64,000 bases of DNA from Paraburkholderia sejongensis (GTDB lineage: Bacteria; Pseudomonadota; Gammaproteobacteria; Burkholderiales; Burkholderiaceae), in contig NZ_JAJITD010000009.1 of the NCBI RefSeq assembly GCF_020880815.1, forward strand, positions 62,001 to 126,000. The letters run 5' to 3'. Shown piece by piece: positions 52,709-60,863 of this stretch. The notes under the pieces are model-generated. The model ran no database searches. It saw nothing but the letters and a program-made list of their open reading frames with translations, and was not told the origin of the DNA. Made by a program: the position numbers and the translations under genes. Positions within the stretch are counted from its first letter, which is position 1. Each line of letters starts with the position of its first letter.

Positions 52709-53572
52709 TCAGAGTTGACTGTCGTGCCAGCCGCGCAGGCCGATGCGCGACACCCATGCGGTGAGCGCGAACAGCGCGACGCCGGTCACGGTGATCAGCA
52801 ACAGCGCCGCGAACAGGCGCGGAATGTTCAACTGGAAGCCCGCCTGCAGGATCTGATACGCAAGGCCGGCGCCGGTGCCGCCGGTGCCGGCGACGAACTC
52901 CGCCACCACCGCGCCGATCAGCGCGAGGCCGCTCGAAATGCGCAGGCCGCCGAAAAAATACGGCAACGCGCTCGGAATGCGCAAACGCACCAGCGTTTGC
53001 CAGCGCGTCGCCCGGTTGATCCTGAACAGATTGACGAGGCCGGGGTTCACGCTGCGCAAGCCTAGCGCGGTGTTCGAGATGATCGGAAACAACGCGACCA
53101 GCGTCGCGCACAGCACCAGCGCGGCATCGGTGTTCTTCACCCAGATGATGATCAGCGGCGCAATCGCGACCACCGGCGTGACCTGCAACAGGATCGCGTA
53201 CGGAAACAGGCTCGCCTCGATCAGCGGACTCTGCACGAACAGCAACGCGATCGCAACGCCCACCACGGTGGCGAGCGCGAATGCGAGCAACGTGATCTTC
53301 AGCGTGGCGAGCAGACTGCCGAACAGCAGCGTCGCATCCTGCACCAGCTCCGCGACGATCGCCGACGGCGACGGCACCAGATACGCGGGCACCTTCATCA
53401 GCACGCACCAGCCCTGCCAGATCGCCAGCACCAGCACGCCGACCACCCACGGCGCGAGCGCCTTCGCGACGCCCGGACGTTGCAGCCAGGGTTCGCGCGC
53501 CGGCTGCGCGGGCGCATCGTCGGCGCGCTTGGAAGAACGGGCGGACCGCACGGCAAGCACTTCTCCTGTCAT
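52709..53572 (-). CDS. ABC transporter permease (SsuC/ThiX type)
   Basis: This 287-residue inner-membrane permease has about six hydrophobic segments and the cytoplasmic coupling loop GGLRISSGLALIGAVVAEFV typical of the nitrate/sulfonate/thiamine-precursor importer class. The ATG at 53572 overlaps the ATPase stop in an ATGA arrangement, so a GTG 3 bases upstream is unlikely. It forms a complete importer with the ATPase and the substrate-binding protein of this operon. Confidence 0.9.
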   Translation of the reverse strand: MTGEVLAVRSARSSKRADDAPAQPAREPWLQRPGVAKALAPWVVGVLVLAIWQGWCVLMKVPAYLVPSPSAIVAELVQDATLLFGSLLATLKITLLAFALATVVGVAIALLFVQSPLIEASLFPYAILLQVTPVVAIAPLIIIWVKNTDAALVLCATLVALFPIISNTALGLRSVNPGLVNLFRINRATRWQTLVRLRIPSALPYFFGGLRISSGLALIGAVVAEFVAGTGGTGAGLAYQILQAGFQLNIPRLFAALLLITVTGVALFALTAWVSRIGLRGWHDSQL

Positions 53573-54426
53573 CACGACACCTCACTCGGTTCGTTGGCAT
53601 GCGACGCGCGATGCGCGTCCGTAATCAGTTCCGACAGCGTGCGGCAATGGCGAATGAACGGCTCGCTGACGCGCCACGCGTCGTCGCGTTCGAGCGCGCG
53701 GCCCGTGACTGCGTCGCGCGCATCGTCGATCGGCACGTCGGCGATGATGCGGCCCGGCCGCGCCTGCATCACGACGACCCGGCTCGACAGCGTCACCGCT
53801 TCGTAAATGCTGTGCGTGACGAACACCACCGTGATGCCGCGCCGTTGCCACAGCGCGCGCAAATCCTCGTCGAGGCGGTTGCGGGTGAATTCGTCGAGCG
53901 CGCCGAACGGCTCGTCGAGCAGCAGCAGGTCCGGCTCGGTCACGAGCGCGCGAGCGAGCGACGCGCGCATCTGCATGCCGCCCGACAGCTCGCGCGGCCG
54001 CGCGTTGCCGAATTTCGCGAGCCCGACGCCGGCCAGCGCGTCGGCGACGCGCGCGTCGGCTTCGCGGCGCGGCACGTGCGCGAGGTCGAGCGGCAGGCGC
54101 ACGTTGTCCGCGACCGTCGCCCACGGCATCAGCGTCGCCTCCTGAAACACCATCGACATGCGCCGCCCCGGCGAGCCGAGCGTCGCGAGCGGCTGTCCCC
54201 ACCAGCGCAGATGTCCGTGGCTCGGCGTCTCGATCCCGGCGATCATCTTGAGCAGCGTGCTCTTGCCGCAACCGGACGGCCCGAGCAGCGACACGAATTC
54301 GCCGGGCTCGATCGCGAGGCGCACGTCTTCGAGCGCGACCGTGCCGTTCGGATAGCGTTTGTCGACACGCTGCACCGACAGCACCGGTGCGACTTTGCTC
54401 ACATAGGCTTCGGTGTCGGCCATCAT
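53572..54426 (-). CDS. ABC transporter ATP-binding protein (SsuB/ThiZ type)
   Basis: This 284-residue ATPase has a Walker A box GPSGCGKST, a Q-loop in VFQEATLMPW, the signature LSGGMQMR, a Walker B in LLLLDEPFGALDE and the switch His in VTHSIYEA. It belongs to the SsuB-type family. Both ends overlap neighbours by 4 bases or fewer, indicating a tightly coupled operon. Energy for the importer is its role; the imported ligand is not identified. Confidence 0.93.
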   Translation of the reverse strand: MMADTEAYVSKVAPVLSVQRVDKRYPNGTVALEDVRLAIEPGEFVSLLGPSGCGKSTLLKMIAGIETPSHGHLRWWGQPLATLGSPGRRMSMVFQEATLMPWATVADNVRLPLDLAHVPRREADARVADALAGVGLAKFGNARPRELSGGMQMRASLARALVTEPDLLLLDEPFGALDEFTRNRLDEDLRALWQRRGITVVFVTHSIYEAVTLSSRVVVMQARPGRIIADVPIDDARDAVTGRALERDDAWRVSEPFIRHCRTLSELITDAHRASHANEPSEVS

Positions 54427-55472
54427 GCTTGCTCCACGTGAAGAGGCACTACGTCGCGAAATACTTCGGACTCGCCATGATCGTGCAGCAGCTTGAGCAG
54501 CATGCGGCGCATCAGCAAGCCCGGCTGATCGGATTCCATATGACACTCCTGCTGGCGGCGCACGTCGATGCACGCGTCGTAGTCGGTGGCTTCCAGAATC
54601 TCGCGGTCTTCGTCGGTGATCGGGCGATCCCAGTCGATCAGTTCCTGCGACGAGCACGCGTCCTCGGTGTCGTTGCGATACAGCCATTGCGACAGCATCA
54701 GCGTGCTGTCGTCGATCGGCGTCGCGCAGTTGTAGATGATGTGATGGATGCCGCTTGCCGGATACACGCAGCCGAAGCGCCGCGCGAACGGCATGAACCA
54801 GCGGTTGATCAGATGCCGCTCGGTGATCTCCTCGGTGGTGCCGGTGATCCGATGGCTCGCCGGCGGATTGCGCACCGGCACGTGCGTCTCGGCCTCGAAG
54901 CCCCATTCGTGCGGACGGAATTCATACTTCGACGGCTTCGGGTTGTCGAACAGCCCGAAGTTGCTCTTGTGCACGAAGCTGAAGTGCGAATTGTCGAACG
55001 AGTTTTCCATCATCCGCAGCGGGCTGGTTTGCCAGCGTTCGTAGAACTGCAGGATGCGGCGATAGCCGGGCGCGCCGTCTTCGGGAAATTCGGGAATCGG
55101 TTGCAGCGGGTCTTCCAGCGCGACCCACGCGTAACCGTAGCGCTCCTCGCAGTGATATGCAGGCACCACCGCGCGCGACGGAATCGCGCCGCCGCTCGCT
55201 TGCGGAATTTTCACGCATTGACCGCTGCAGTCGTAAGTCCAGCCGTGATAGCCGCAGGCGATGTTGCCGTCGCCGTCGACGAATCCCTTCGACAGCTTCG
55301 CGGTCCGATGACAGCAGCGATCGCGCAATGCGTGCGGCTTGCCGCCCGCGCCCTTCCACAGCACGATCGGTTCGCCGAGCAGCGTGAACGGCTGCGGACC
55401 GGCATCGAGTTGGGTCATCGGCATGATTGCGTACCAGAAGCGGCGCAAAACCTGTTGACGTGTAACCAGCAT
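54423..55472 (-). CDS. Rieske non-heme iron oxygenase, NdmA-like
   Basis: This 349-residue oxygenase has a [2Fe-2S] Rieske domain (C53-H55 in RCCHRTAKL and C73-H76 in CGYHGWTYD) and a C-terminal catalytic domain with the iron-binding stretch ENSFDNSHFSFVH. The spacing RDRCCHR, the CEERYGYAWVAL segment and the overall length resemble NdmA-type methylxanthine N-demethylases as I recall them. It needs a reductase partner, and none is visible in this operon. It lies between the ATPase and substrate-binding genes of an importer whose operon also carries a purine-type deaminase; N-demethylation or hydroxylation of an N-heterocycle is inferred, not shown. Confidence 0.85.
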   Translation of the reverse strand: MLVTRQQVLRRFWYAIMPMTQLDAGPQPFTLLGEPIVLWKGAGGKPHALRDRCCHRTAKLSKGFVDGDGNIACGYHGWTYDCSGQCVKIPQASGGAIPSRAVVPAYHCEERYGYAWVALEDPLQPIPEFPEDGAPGYRRILQFYERWQTSPLRMMENSFDNSHFSFVHKSNFGLFDNPKPSKYEFRPHEWGFEAETHVPVRNPPASHRITGTTEEITERHLINRWFMPFARRFGCVYPASGIHHIIYNCATPIDDSTLMLSQWLYRNDTEDACSSQELIDWDRPITDEDREILEATDYDACIDVRRQQECHMESDQPGLLMRRMLLKLLHDHGESEVFRDVVPLHVEQA

Positions 55473-55574
55473 GTGAGGCTCCCTGTTCTTATGCGTTCGG
55501 TTCGGGCGTGGTGGCGCCGAGTGCTTTGAGTGCGTTGAATGCGTTGAGTGCTTTGCGTGCGTTGTGCGCGAGAC

Positions 55575-56624
55575 TCACGGCATCACCTTCGCGTTCTGGA
55601 TGAATTGCAGCGTGTAGGCCGCGCGATAGTCGGTGGCGGGTTTGAGCAGCCTGGCGTCGACCATGTAGTCGAAGGTCTTCTTCCAGCGCGCGTCGGTCAT
55701 CGTGCCGATGCCTTGCGTGGCCGCGTCGCCGCCGGTCACGATCTTCAGCTTCTTCAATTGCGCGACCCCGTACGCGAGTTGCGCATCGCTCATCTGCGGG
55801 TTGTCTTTCTTGATCAGCGCGTTGCCCGGCGCGGGATCGGCCAGATAGCTCTTCCATCCTTCCATCGACGCCTTCACGAAACGCGCGACCACGTCCGGCT
55901 TGTTCTTCAACGTGTCGCGCATCGTCACGATCGTCGTGTTGTACGGCGGGTAGCCGTCGTCGGCGAACAGGAAGAAGTGCGCGTTCGCATGTGCCTGTTC
56001 GGCCTGGAACGTTTCCGATGACGGATAGGCCTGCATCGCGACGTTCTGGTCGGCGAAGAACGGCTGCAGATTGAACGTGTATGGACGCGCCTGCGCTTCG
56101 GTGTAGCCGTACTTCGCCTTCAGCCACGGCCACCAGGTCGTGCGGCCCGAGCCCGCGACGAGGATCGTCTTGTTCTTCAGACCGGCGAGACTCGTCACGT
56201 CGGCGTGGGTCATCATCCCTTGCGGGTCGTACTGGAACGCGGCCGCGACCGTGGTCACCGGAATGCCCGCTTCGACGCCCGACAGCACCTGGAAGTCGTA
56301 GCCGAGCAGAAAGTCCGCCTGGCCGCCGGCCAGCAACTGCATCCCATTGACCTGCGGGCCGCCCATCTTGATCGTGACATCGAGACCGTACTTCTTGTAG
56401 ATGCCGGTCGCGACCGCCTGGTAAAAGCCGCCGTGCTCGGCCTGCGCGTACCAGCTGGTCAGCAGCGTGACGTGGTCGTCGGCATGAGCGAGCGGCGCGG
56501 CGAGCGCGGCGCCGGCCAGCGCGGCGCCGCTCAAGCCGCGCGCGAACCATGAACGGCCCGATGCGGCGATACAGGACAGACGACGCAGGCGATGCAGAAG
56601 AGGCGAAAAACGCGTGACGCGCAT
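55575..56624 (-). CDS. ABC transporter substrate-binding protein (NMT1/ThiY-SsuA type)
   Basis: This 349-residue periplasmic protein has a signal peptide with a twin-Arg-like basic start but no clear Tat motif (MRVTRFSPLLHRLRRLSC, to about residue 50), then an NMT1/SsuA-like domain (LLTSWYAQAEHGGFYQA, GVQ-type binding-cleft residues such as GPQVNGMQLL). The ATG at 56624 with GGAG upstream was chosen; upstream in-frame starts read through a 12-bp repeat and look non-coding. It is the first gene of the operon. The ligand is unknown. Confidence 0.9.
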   Translation of the reverse strand: MRVTRFSPLLHRLRRLSCIAASGRSWFARGLSGAALAGAALAAPLAHADDHVTLLTSWYAQAEHGGFYQAVATGIYKKYGLDVTIKMGGPQVNGMQLLAGGQADFLLGYDFQVLSGVEAGIPVTTVAAAFQYDPQGMMTHADVTSLAGLKNKTILVAGSGRTTWWPWLKAKYGYTEAQARPYTFNLQPFFADQNVAMQAYPSSETFQAEQAHANAHFFLFADDGYPPYNTTIVTMRDTLKNKPDVVARFVKASMEGWKSYLADPAPGNALIKKDNPQMSDAQLAYGVAQLKKLKIVTGGDAATQGIGTMTDARWKKTFDYMVDARLLKPATDYRAAYTLQFIQNAKVMP

Positions 56625-56710
56625 GACGTGACTCCGTGTGGAAGTGAGGATGGTTGGAATGGTTGGAAGGTTGGGAGCGCGTTGCGGCGTTGCGGCGAGT
56701 GCGGCGGGCG

Positions 56711-56746
56711 TGACGGCACGCGTGACGGCACGCGCGACGGCACGCG
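56711..56746 (+). repeat. 12-bp tandem repeat upstream of the ABC substrate-binding gene
   Basis: Three units TGACGGCACGCG, TGACGGCACGCG and CGACGGCACGCG lie 87-122 bases before the substrate-binding gene start. The unit keeps frame, so it can be read as an Ala/Arg/Val stretch in a longer frame, but a promoter or leader location is more likely. Confidence 0.9.
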
Positions 56747-57248
56747 CAAGCGGCTCGCCGCGCGCGACGGACTCGGCGCACGATGCAACACGCGCCGCGA
56801 CGGACGACAACCTGATGAGGATTCGGGGCAACTGCATTGCACGCTCCTTGTCGGCGGAACCGGACGGTTCCGTTCAAACGCCGAATACGCTTCGGCGTGG
56901 GCGCACGATGCGCCCCAAGAGCAATGCCCCACGATAGCCGGCTCGATACGCCGCCTCGCTAGCCGCTTCTACTCTGTGTATGTCTATAAGCGAATGTCGT
57001 GCCAGTGCGACCAGACGCGGCGGGCAAGCGCCGCGTGCCCGCCGCTCGCCGCGCCGCCCCGCCGGCGCGCTGTGCGGCTGCACTCGCGCGACGCGGCGCG
57101 GCACCGCGCCAGTGCATCGACGGCGCTGTTTTGGCGCGAGCCGCGCGCGCTCAGCTTGGCAAGCAGGCGGGGCGCGGGTTGGCAACCTGGTGAGATGGAA
57201 CATACGCTTGCGATCACTCGCAAACATCACGCGCGCGATAGAAGAACC

Positions 57249-57277
57249 CTGACAAAAACACTGTATGAATGTACAGT
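57249..57277 (+). promoter_or_regulatory. dinB: LexA-controlled promoter of dinB
   Basis: CTGTATGAATGTACAG (57261-57276) fits the E. coli-type LexA box CTGT-N8-ACAG exactly. It overlaps a -35-like CTGACA (57249-57254) and a -10-like TACAGT (57272-57277) spaced 17 bases apart, so LexA would shut off this promoter until DNA damage. It lies about 130 bases before the dinB start, leaving a fairly long leader. Confidence 0.7.
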
Positions 57278-57405
57278 CTCGTAAAATCCCGACAAGCGCT
57301 GCATTACGCGGGCTCGCTGCGTGTCTCCACGAGCGCCGCCGAGCCGCCGAAACCCCGCCGTCCCAGTCGCGCGAAGCAACGAACCGCTATTTTTGAGTCT
57401 TAGGC

Positions 57406-58551
57406 ATGCCAGATGAACGGCGCATAGCCCACATCGACATGGACGCCTTTTTTGCGTCCTGTGAACTATCGCAGTACCCCGAGCTGCGAGGCCAGGCCAT
57501 GGTGGTGGCGGGCCGTCGCTCGGATGCGCCACGCACCAACGCGGACGGCACCCGCGAATTCTCCCGCTTGCGCGACTATGTGGGCAGAGGCGTGCTGACG
57601 ACCGCGACATACGAAGCTCGCGCGTTCGGCGTGCATTCCGGAATGCCGGCGATGAAAGCGGCCCGACTGGCGCCGGACGCGATCCTGCTGCCGGTGAACT
57701 TCGACCTCTACAGAAGTTACTCGCGACTCTTCAAGGACGCGGTGCGCTCCATCAGTTCCCACATCCAGGACGTTGGAATCGACGAGGTCTACGCGGACGT
57801 ATCGCTGACACCCGGCACGTCGGAAGAAATCGCCCGCAAGCTGAAGTCGGCGGTATTCGAAGCAACCAACCTCACCTGCTCTGTCGGGATCGCGCCGAAC
57901 AAGCTGCTGGCAAAACTGTGCTCCGACATGCAGAAGCCAGACGGCATCACGATCGTGAGGTTCGAGGACGTGCAGTCCAAAATCTGGCCGATGGCCGCGA
58001 ACCGGATCAACGGCATTGGGCCCAAGGCTAGCGCCAAACTTGCGTCGTTCGGAATCACAACTATCGGCGAGATCGCCGCACGCGACGAAGCCTGGCTCGT
58101 CGAGCACTTCGGACGCAGCTATGGCGCGTGGCTTCGCAAAGTCTCGCACGGTCTCGACGACAGGCCGGTCGTCACCTACAGCGAGCCCGTGTCGATGAGC
58201 CGCGAGACCACCTTCGAGCGCGATCTGCACGTCGTACGGCATCGCCAGGAATTGAGCGCCGCCTTTACGCGTCTGTGCGAACAGGTGGCGCTCGACCTGC
58301 AGAGAAAGGGCTATATGGCCCGGAAAATCGGCATCAAACTGCGCTTCAACGACTTCAAGACCGTCACGCGCGATATCACGCTCCCCGAGCCGATTGCCGA
58401 TGCGAAAGCGTTGCGCCGCGCGGCGACCGACTGTCTGAAAAGAGTGGACCTCGTGAAATCGATCAGGCTGCTCGGAGTCAAGGCCGGCAACCTGCAACCG
58501 GCCGGGGAATCGACCGGCACCGAGTCGCCCCAGTTCACGCTGGATTTCTAG
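57406..58551 (+). CDS. dinB: DNA polymerase IV (Y-family translesion polymerase)
   Basis: This 381-residue Y-family polymerase has the palm motif HIDMDAFFASCE (first metal Asp D11), YEARAFGVHSGMPAMKA, and a second acidic pair in GIDEVYADVS, where the more usual reading is DEAYLD. The little-finger domain carries RETTFERDL. The last residues (ESPQFTLDF) resemble a beta-clamp-binding tail. It bypasses DNA damage at stalled forks. The LexA-type box upstream supports SOS control. The start at 57406 lacks a strong ribosome site but is the family N-terminus. Confidence 0.92.
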   Translation: MPDERRIAHIDMDAFFASCELSQYPELRGQAMVVAGRRSDAPRTNADGTREFSRLRDYVGRGVLTTATYEARAFGVHSGMPAMKAARLAPDAILLPVNFDLYRSYSRLFKDAVRSISSHIQDVGIDEVYADVSLTPGTSEEIARKLKSAVFEATNLTCSVGIAPNKLLAKLCSDMQKPDGITIVRFEDVQSKIWPMAANRINGIGPKASAKLASFGITTIGEIAARDEAWLVEHFGRSYGAWLRKVSHGLDDRPVVTYSEPVSMSRETTFERDLHVVRHRQELSAAFTRLCEQVALDLQRKGYMARKIGIKLRFNDFKTVTRDITLPEPIADAKALRRAATDCLKRVDLVKSIRLLGVKAGNLQPAGESTGTESPQFTLDF

Positions 58552-58599
58552 CGCCGACAAGCCGCACATACCGGCGTGCCGGCTCACCGTCTCACCGGC

Positions 58600-60093
58600 T
58601 CAGGCCGACTTGCCTTTTGCGAGCGACGAATACGCGGTATCGGCGGCCACAGTCGCGTTGGCATTCGCGTTGGCATTCGCACTCGCGCGCAGCGGCGGCA
58701 CGTCGCAGGCACCCGCCGACAACGGCGCGGCCACCGAGAACGAAAACGTATTGATACCGTTCGCGCTTTCCGCCGACACGGTGCCGCGATGCATCTCCGC
58801 GATCGCCTTCACGATCGCGAGCCCGAGCCCGTGGTTTTCGCGGCTATTGGTGCGCGAGACTTCCGCGCGGTAGAAACGGTCGAACAGATGTTCGAGCACT
58901 TCCGGCGCGATCGGCGCGCCCGGATTGGCGACGATCACCCGTACCTGATCGCGCATCTCGCCGTCGCCGCGCGCGATCGTCACGCTGATCGTCGCGCCCG
59001 GCTCGCAGTGCTGGATCGCGTTCATCAGCAGATTGGTGCACGCGCGGCCGAACAGCGAACGGTTCACGCGCGCGAACGCGTCGCCGCGCAATTGCGCATG
59101 CACGCGCGCCTCTTCGAGCGGGATCTCCAGAAATTCCAGCGTATGCGCGACTTCAGCCGCGAGCGACGCATCGATCAGCCCGGTCGCGCGTTCGCCCTGA
59201 TCGGCGCGCGCGAGGAACAGCATGTCGTTGATGATCGCGCGCATCCGCTCGAATTCCTCGAGATTCGATTGCAGCGTGTGGCGTAGATCCTCGACCGAGC
59301 GGTTGCGCGTCAACGCGACCTCGGTCTGGCCGATCAGGATCGTGACCGGCGTGCGCAGTTCGTGCGCGACGTCCGCGTTGAACGATTCGAGCCGGCCATA
59401 CGCGCCGTCGAGCCGTTCGAGCGCGCCGTTAAAAGAGTTCGCCAGATCGTTCAGTTCGTGCGGCAGCGACGCGGTATTGAGCCGCTGCGAGCGATTGTTC
59501 GGACTGACCGCTGACGCGTCGCGCGTGAGCCGCGTGAGCGGCGCGAGGCCGAGGCGCGTGACCGAATAACTGAGCAGCAGCACCGCGAGGCTGCCGAGCG
59601 CGGACAGCGCGGCGAGCGCCGAGCCGAACACGCGCATCGTGCGCAGGTTCGGCGAGTAGCTGACGGCGACCTGCAACTGCATCGGCGGACGCGCGCCGTT
59701 AGGCCGTACCGACACCGTCGAAATCAGCATATCCGCGCCGCCGCCCGCCGGCGCAATGCGCGCGTACCCGCCGGGCCAGCTCTTCACGACGGTGCCCTCG
59801 ACCGGCCTGCCGAAGTTGAAGTTCGGATCCATGCTCGACACCGAGTACACGGTGCTGCTGTCGTGCGGGGTCATGTCGGTGAGTTTTTCGCGGGCCATCC
59901 GCCACTTCTCGGGCGTGACCGCGTGATAGACGATGATGCGGGCGATCTGCGTGCGATCGTCGAGCGACTCGCGCAGGTGATGTTCGAGCTGCGTGCGCAG
60001 CACCAGAAAGAGCCCGGTGCCCACCAGCGTGAACACGAACAGCGCGACCAGCGCGAACATCGACGCCAGCCGCCGCGCAATCGAACGGTTCAT
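58600..60093 (-). CDS. CusS/IrlS-type (heavy-metal) sensor histidine kinase
   Basis: This 497-residue membrane kinase has two membrane segments (about 10-32 and 165-185) around a periplasmic sensor, then HAMP, HisKA with H244 in DVAHELRTPVT, and a HATPase domain with HGLGLAI. It matches the heavy-metal sensor group. The start overlaps the response regulator stop (ATGA). It lies downstream of an RND efflux operon, which it probably controls. It is convergent with dinB. Confidence 0.88.
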   Translation of the reverse strand: MNRSIARRLASMFALVALFVFTLVGTGLFLVLRTQLEHHLRESLDDRTQIARIIVYHAVTPEKWRMAREKLTDMTPHDSSTVYSVSSMDPNFNFGRPVEGTVVKSWPGGYARIAPAGGGADMLISTVSVRPNGARPPMQLQVAVSYSPNLRTMRVFGSALAALSALGSLAVLLLSYSVTRLGLAPLTRLTRDASAVSPNNRSQRLNTASLPHELNDLANSFNGALERLDGAYGRLESFNADVAHELRTPVTILIGQTEVALTRNRSVEDLRHTLQSNLEEFERMRAIINDMLFLARADQGERATGLIDASLAAEVAHTLEFLEIPLEEARVHAQLRGDAFARVNRSLFGRACTNLLMNAIQHCEPGATISVTIARGDGEMRDQVRVIVANPGAPIAPEVLEHLFDRFYRAEVSRTNSRENHGLGLAIVKAIAEMHRGTVSAESANGINTFSFSVAAPLSAGACDVPPLRASANANANANATVAADTAYSSLAKGKSA

Positions 60094-60776
60094 GACGATT
60101 CAGCCTCTTCGCGTACTTCGAGCACATAGCCCATGCCGCGCACGGTATGAAGCAGTTTCGACGGGAATGGGCCGTCGAGTTTCGCGCGCAGCCGTTTGAT
60201 CGCGGTTTCGACGACGTTGGTATGGCTGTCGAAATTGACGTCCCACACCAGTTCGGTGATCGCGGTCTTCGACAGAATGTCGCCCTGGCGGCGCGCGAGC
60301 ACGCTGAGCAACTGAAACTCCTTCGCGGTCAGATCGAGCCGCACGCCGTCGCGGGTCGCGCGCCGGCCGATCAGATCGACGAACAGATCGCCGACCGAAA
60401 TCAGCGTGGATTCCTGAGAACGCGTGCGGCGCGCGAGTGCATGCAGGCGCTCGACCAGTTCGAGAAACGAAAACGGTTTGGTCAGATAGTCGTCCGCGCC
60501 TTCGCGCAGGCCGCGCACGCGGTCGTTCACGTGGTCGCGCGCGGTCAGCATGATGACCGGCGTCGACTTGCGCAGGCGCAGCGCCTTCAGCACGCTGAAG
60601 CCGTCGCGCTTGGGCAGCATCACATCGAGGACGATCACGTCGTAATCGAATTCGGTGGCCAGATGCATGCCTTCCTCGCCGTCGAGCGCGACGTCGACGA
60701 CCCAGCCCTGCTCTGTCAGACCGGAGCGCAGATAGTCGACTACCTTGTGCTCGTCTTCAACGATTAGCAATTTCAT
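60090..60776 (-). CDS. CusR/IrlR-type (heavy-metal) response regulator
   Basis: This 228-residue OmpR-family regulator has the phospho-acceptor D51 in DVIVLDVMLP, a LTKPFSF switch and a winged-helix ending HTVRGMGYVLE. The group controls metal or antimicrobial efflux operons. It follows the RND outer-membrane gene after 87 bases on the same strand and is translationally coupled to its kinase. Confidence 0.92.
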   Translation of the reverse strand: MKLLIVEDEHKVVDYLRSGLTEQGWVVDVALDGEEGMHLATEFDYDVIVLDVMLPKRDGFSVLKALRLRKSTPVIMLTARDHVNDRVRGLREGADDYLTKPFSFLELVERLHALARRTRSQESTLISVGDLFVDLIGRRATRDGVRLDLTAKEFQLLSVLARRQGDILSKTAITELVWDVNFDSHTNVVETAIKRLRAKLDGPFPSKLLHTVRGMGYVLEVREEAESS

Positions 60777-60863
60777 GCGCGTACCTTTCTGTGCATTATA
60801 CGAAACGCCCTCTATTCGTCAGGCCGCCGTAGCGGCCCGCGCGCGCCCGTAGGGCCGCTTGAT

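Larger units (their letters stand above)
56625..57405. other. Divergent region between the ABC/Rieske operon and dinB
   Basis: These 781 bases contain the 12-bp repeat at 56711-56746 and, near dinB, a LexA-type box within a promoter. The rest holds no gene I can support; the frames that remain open are very Arg-rich and lack ribosome sites. The operon promoter must lie near 56650-56900. Confidence 0.5.
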
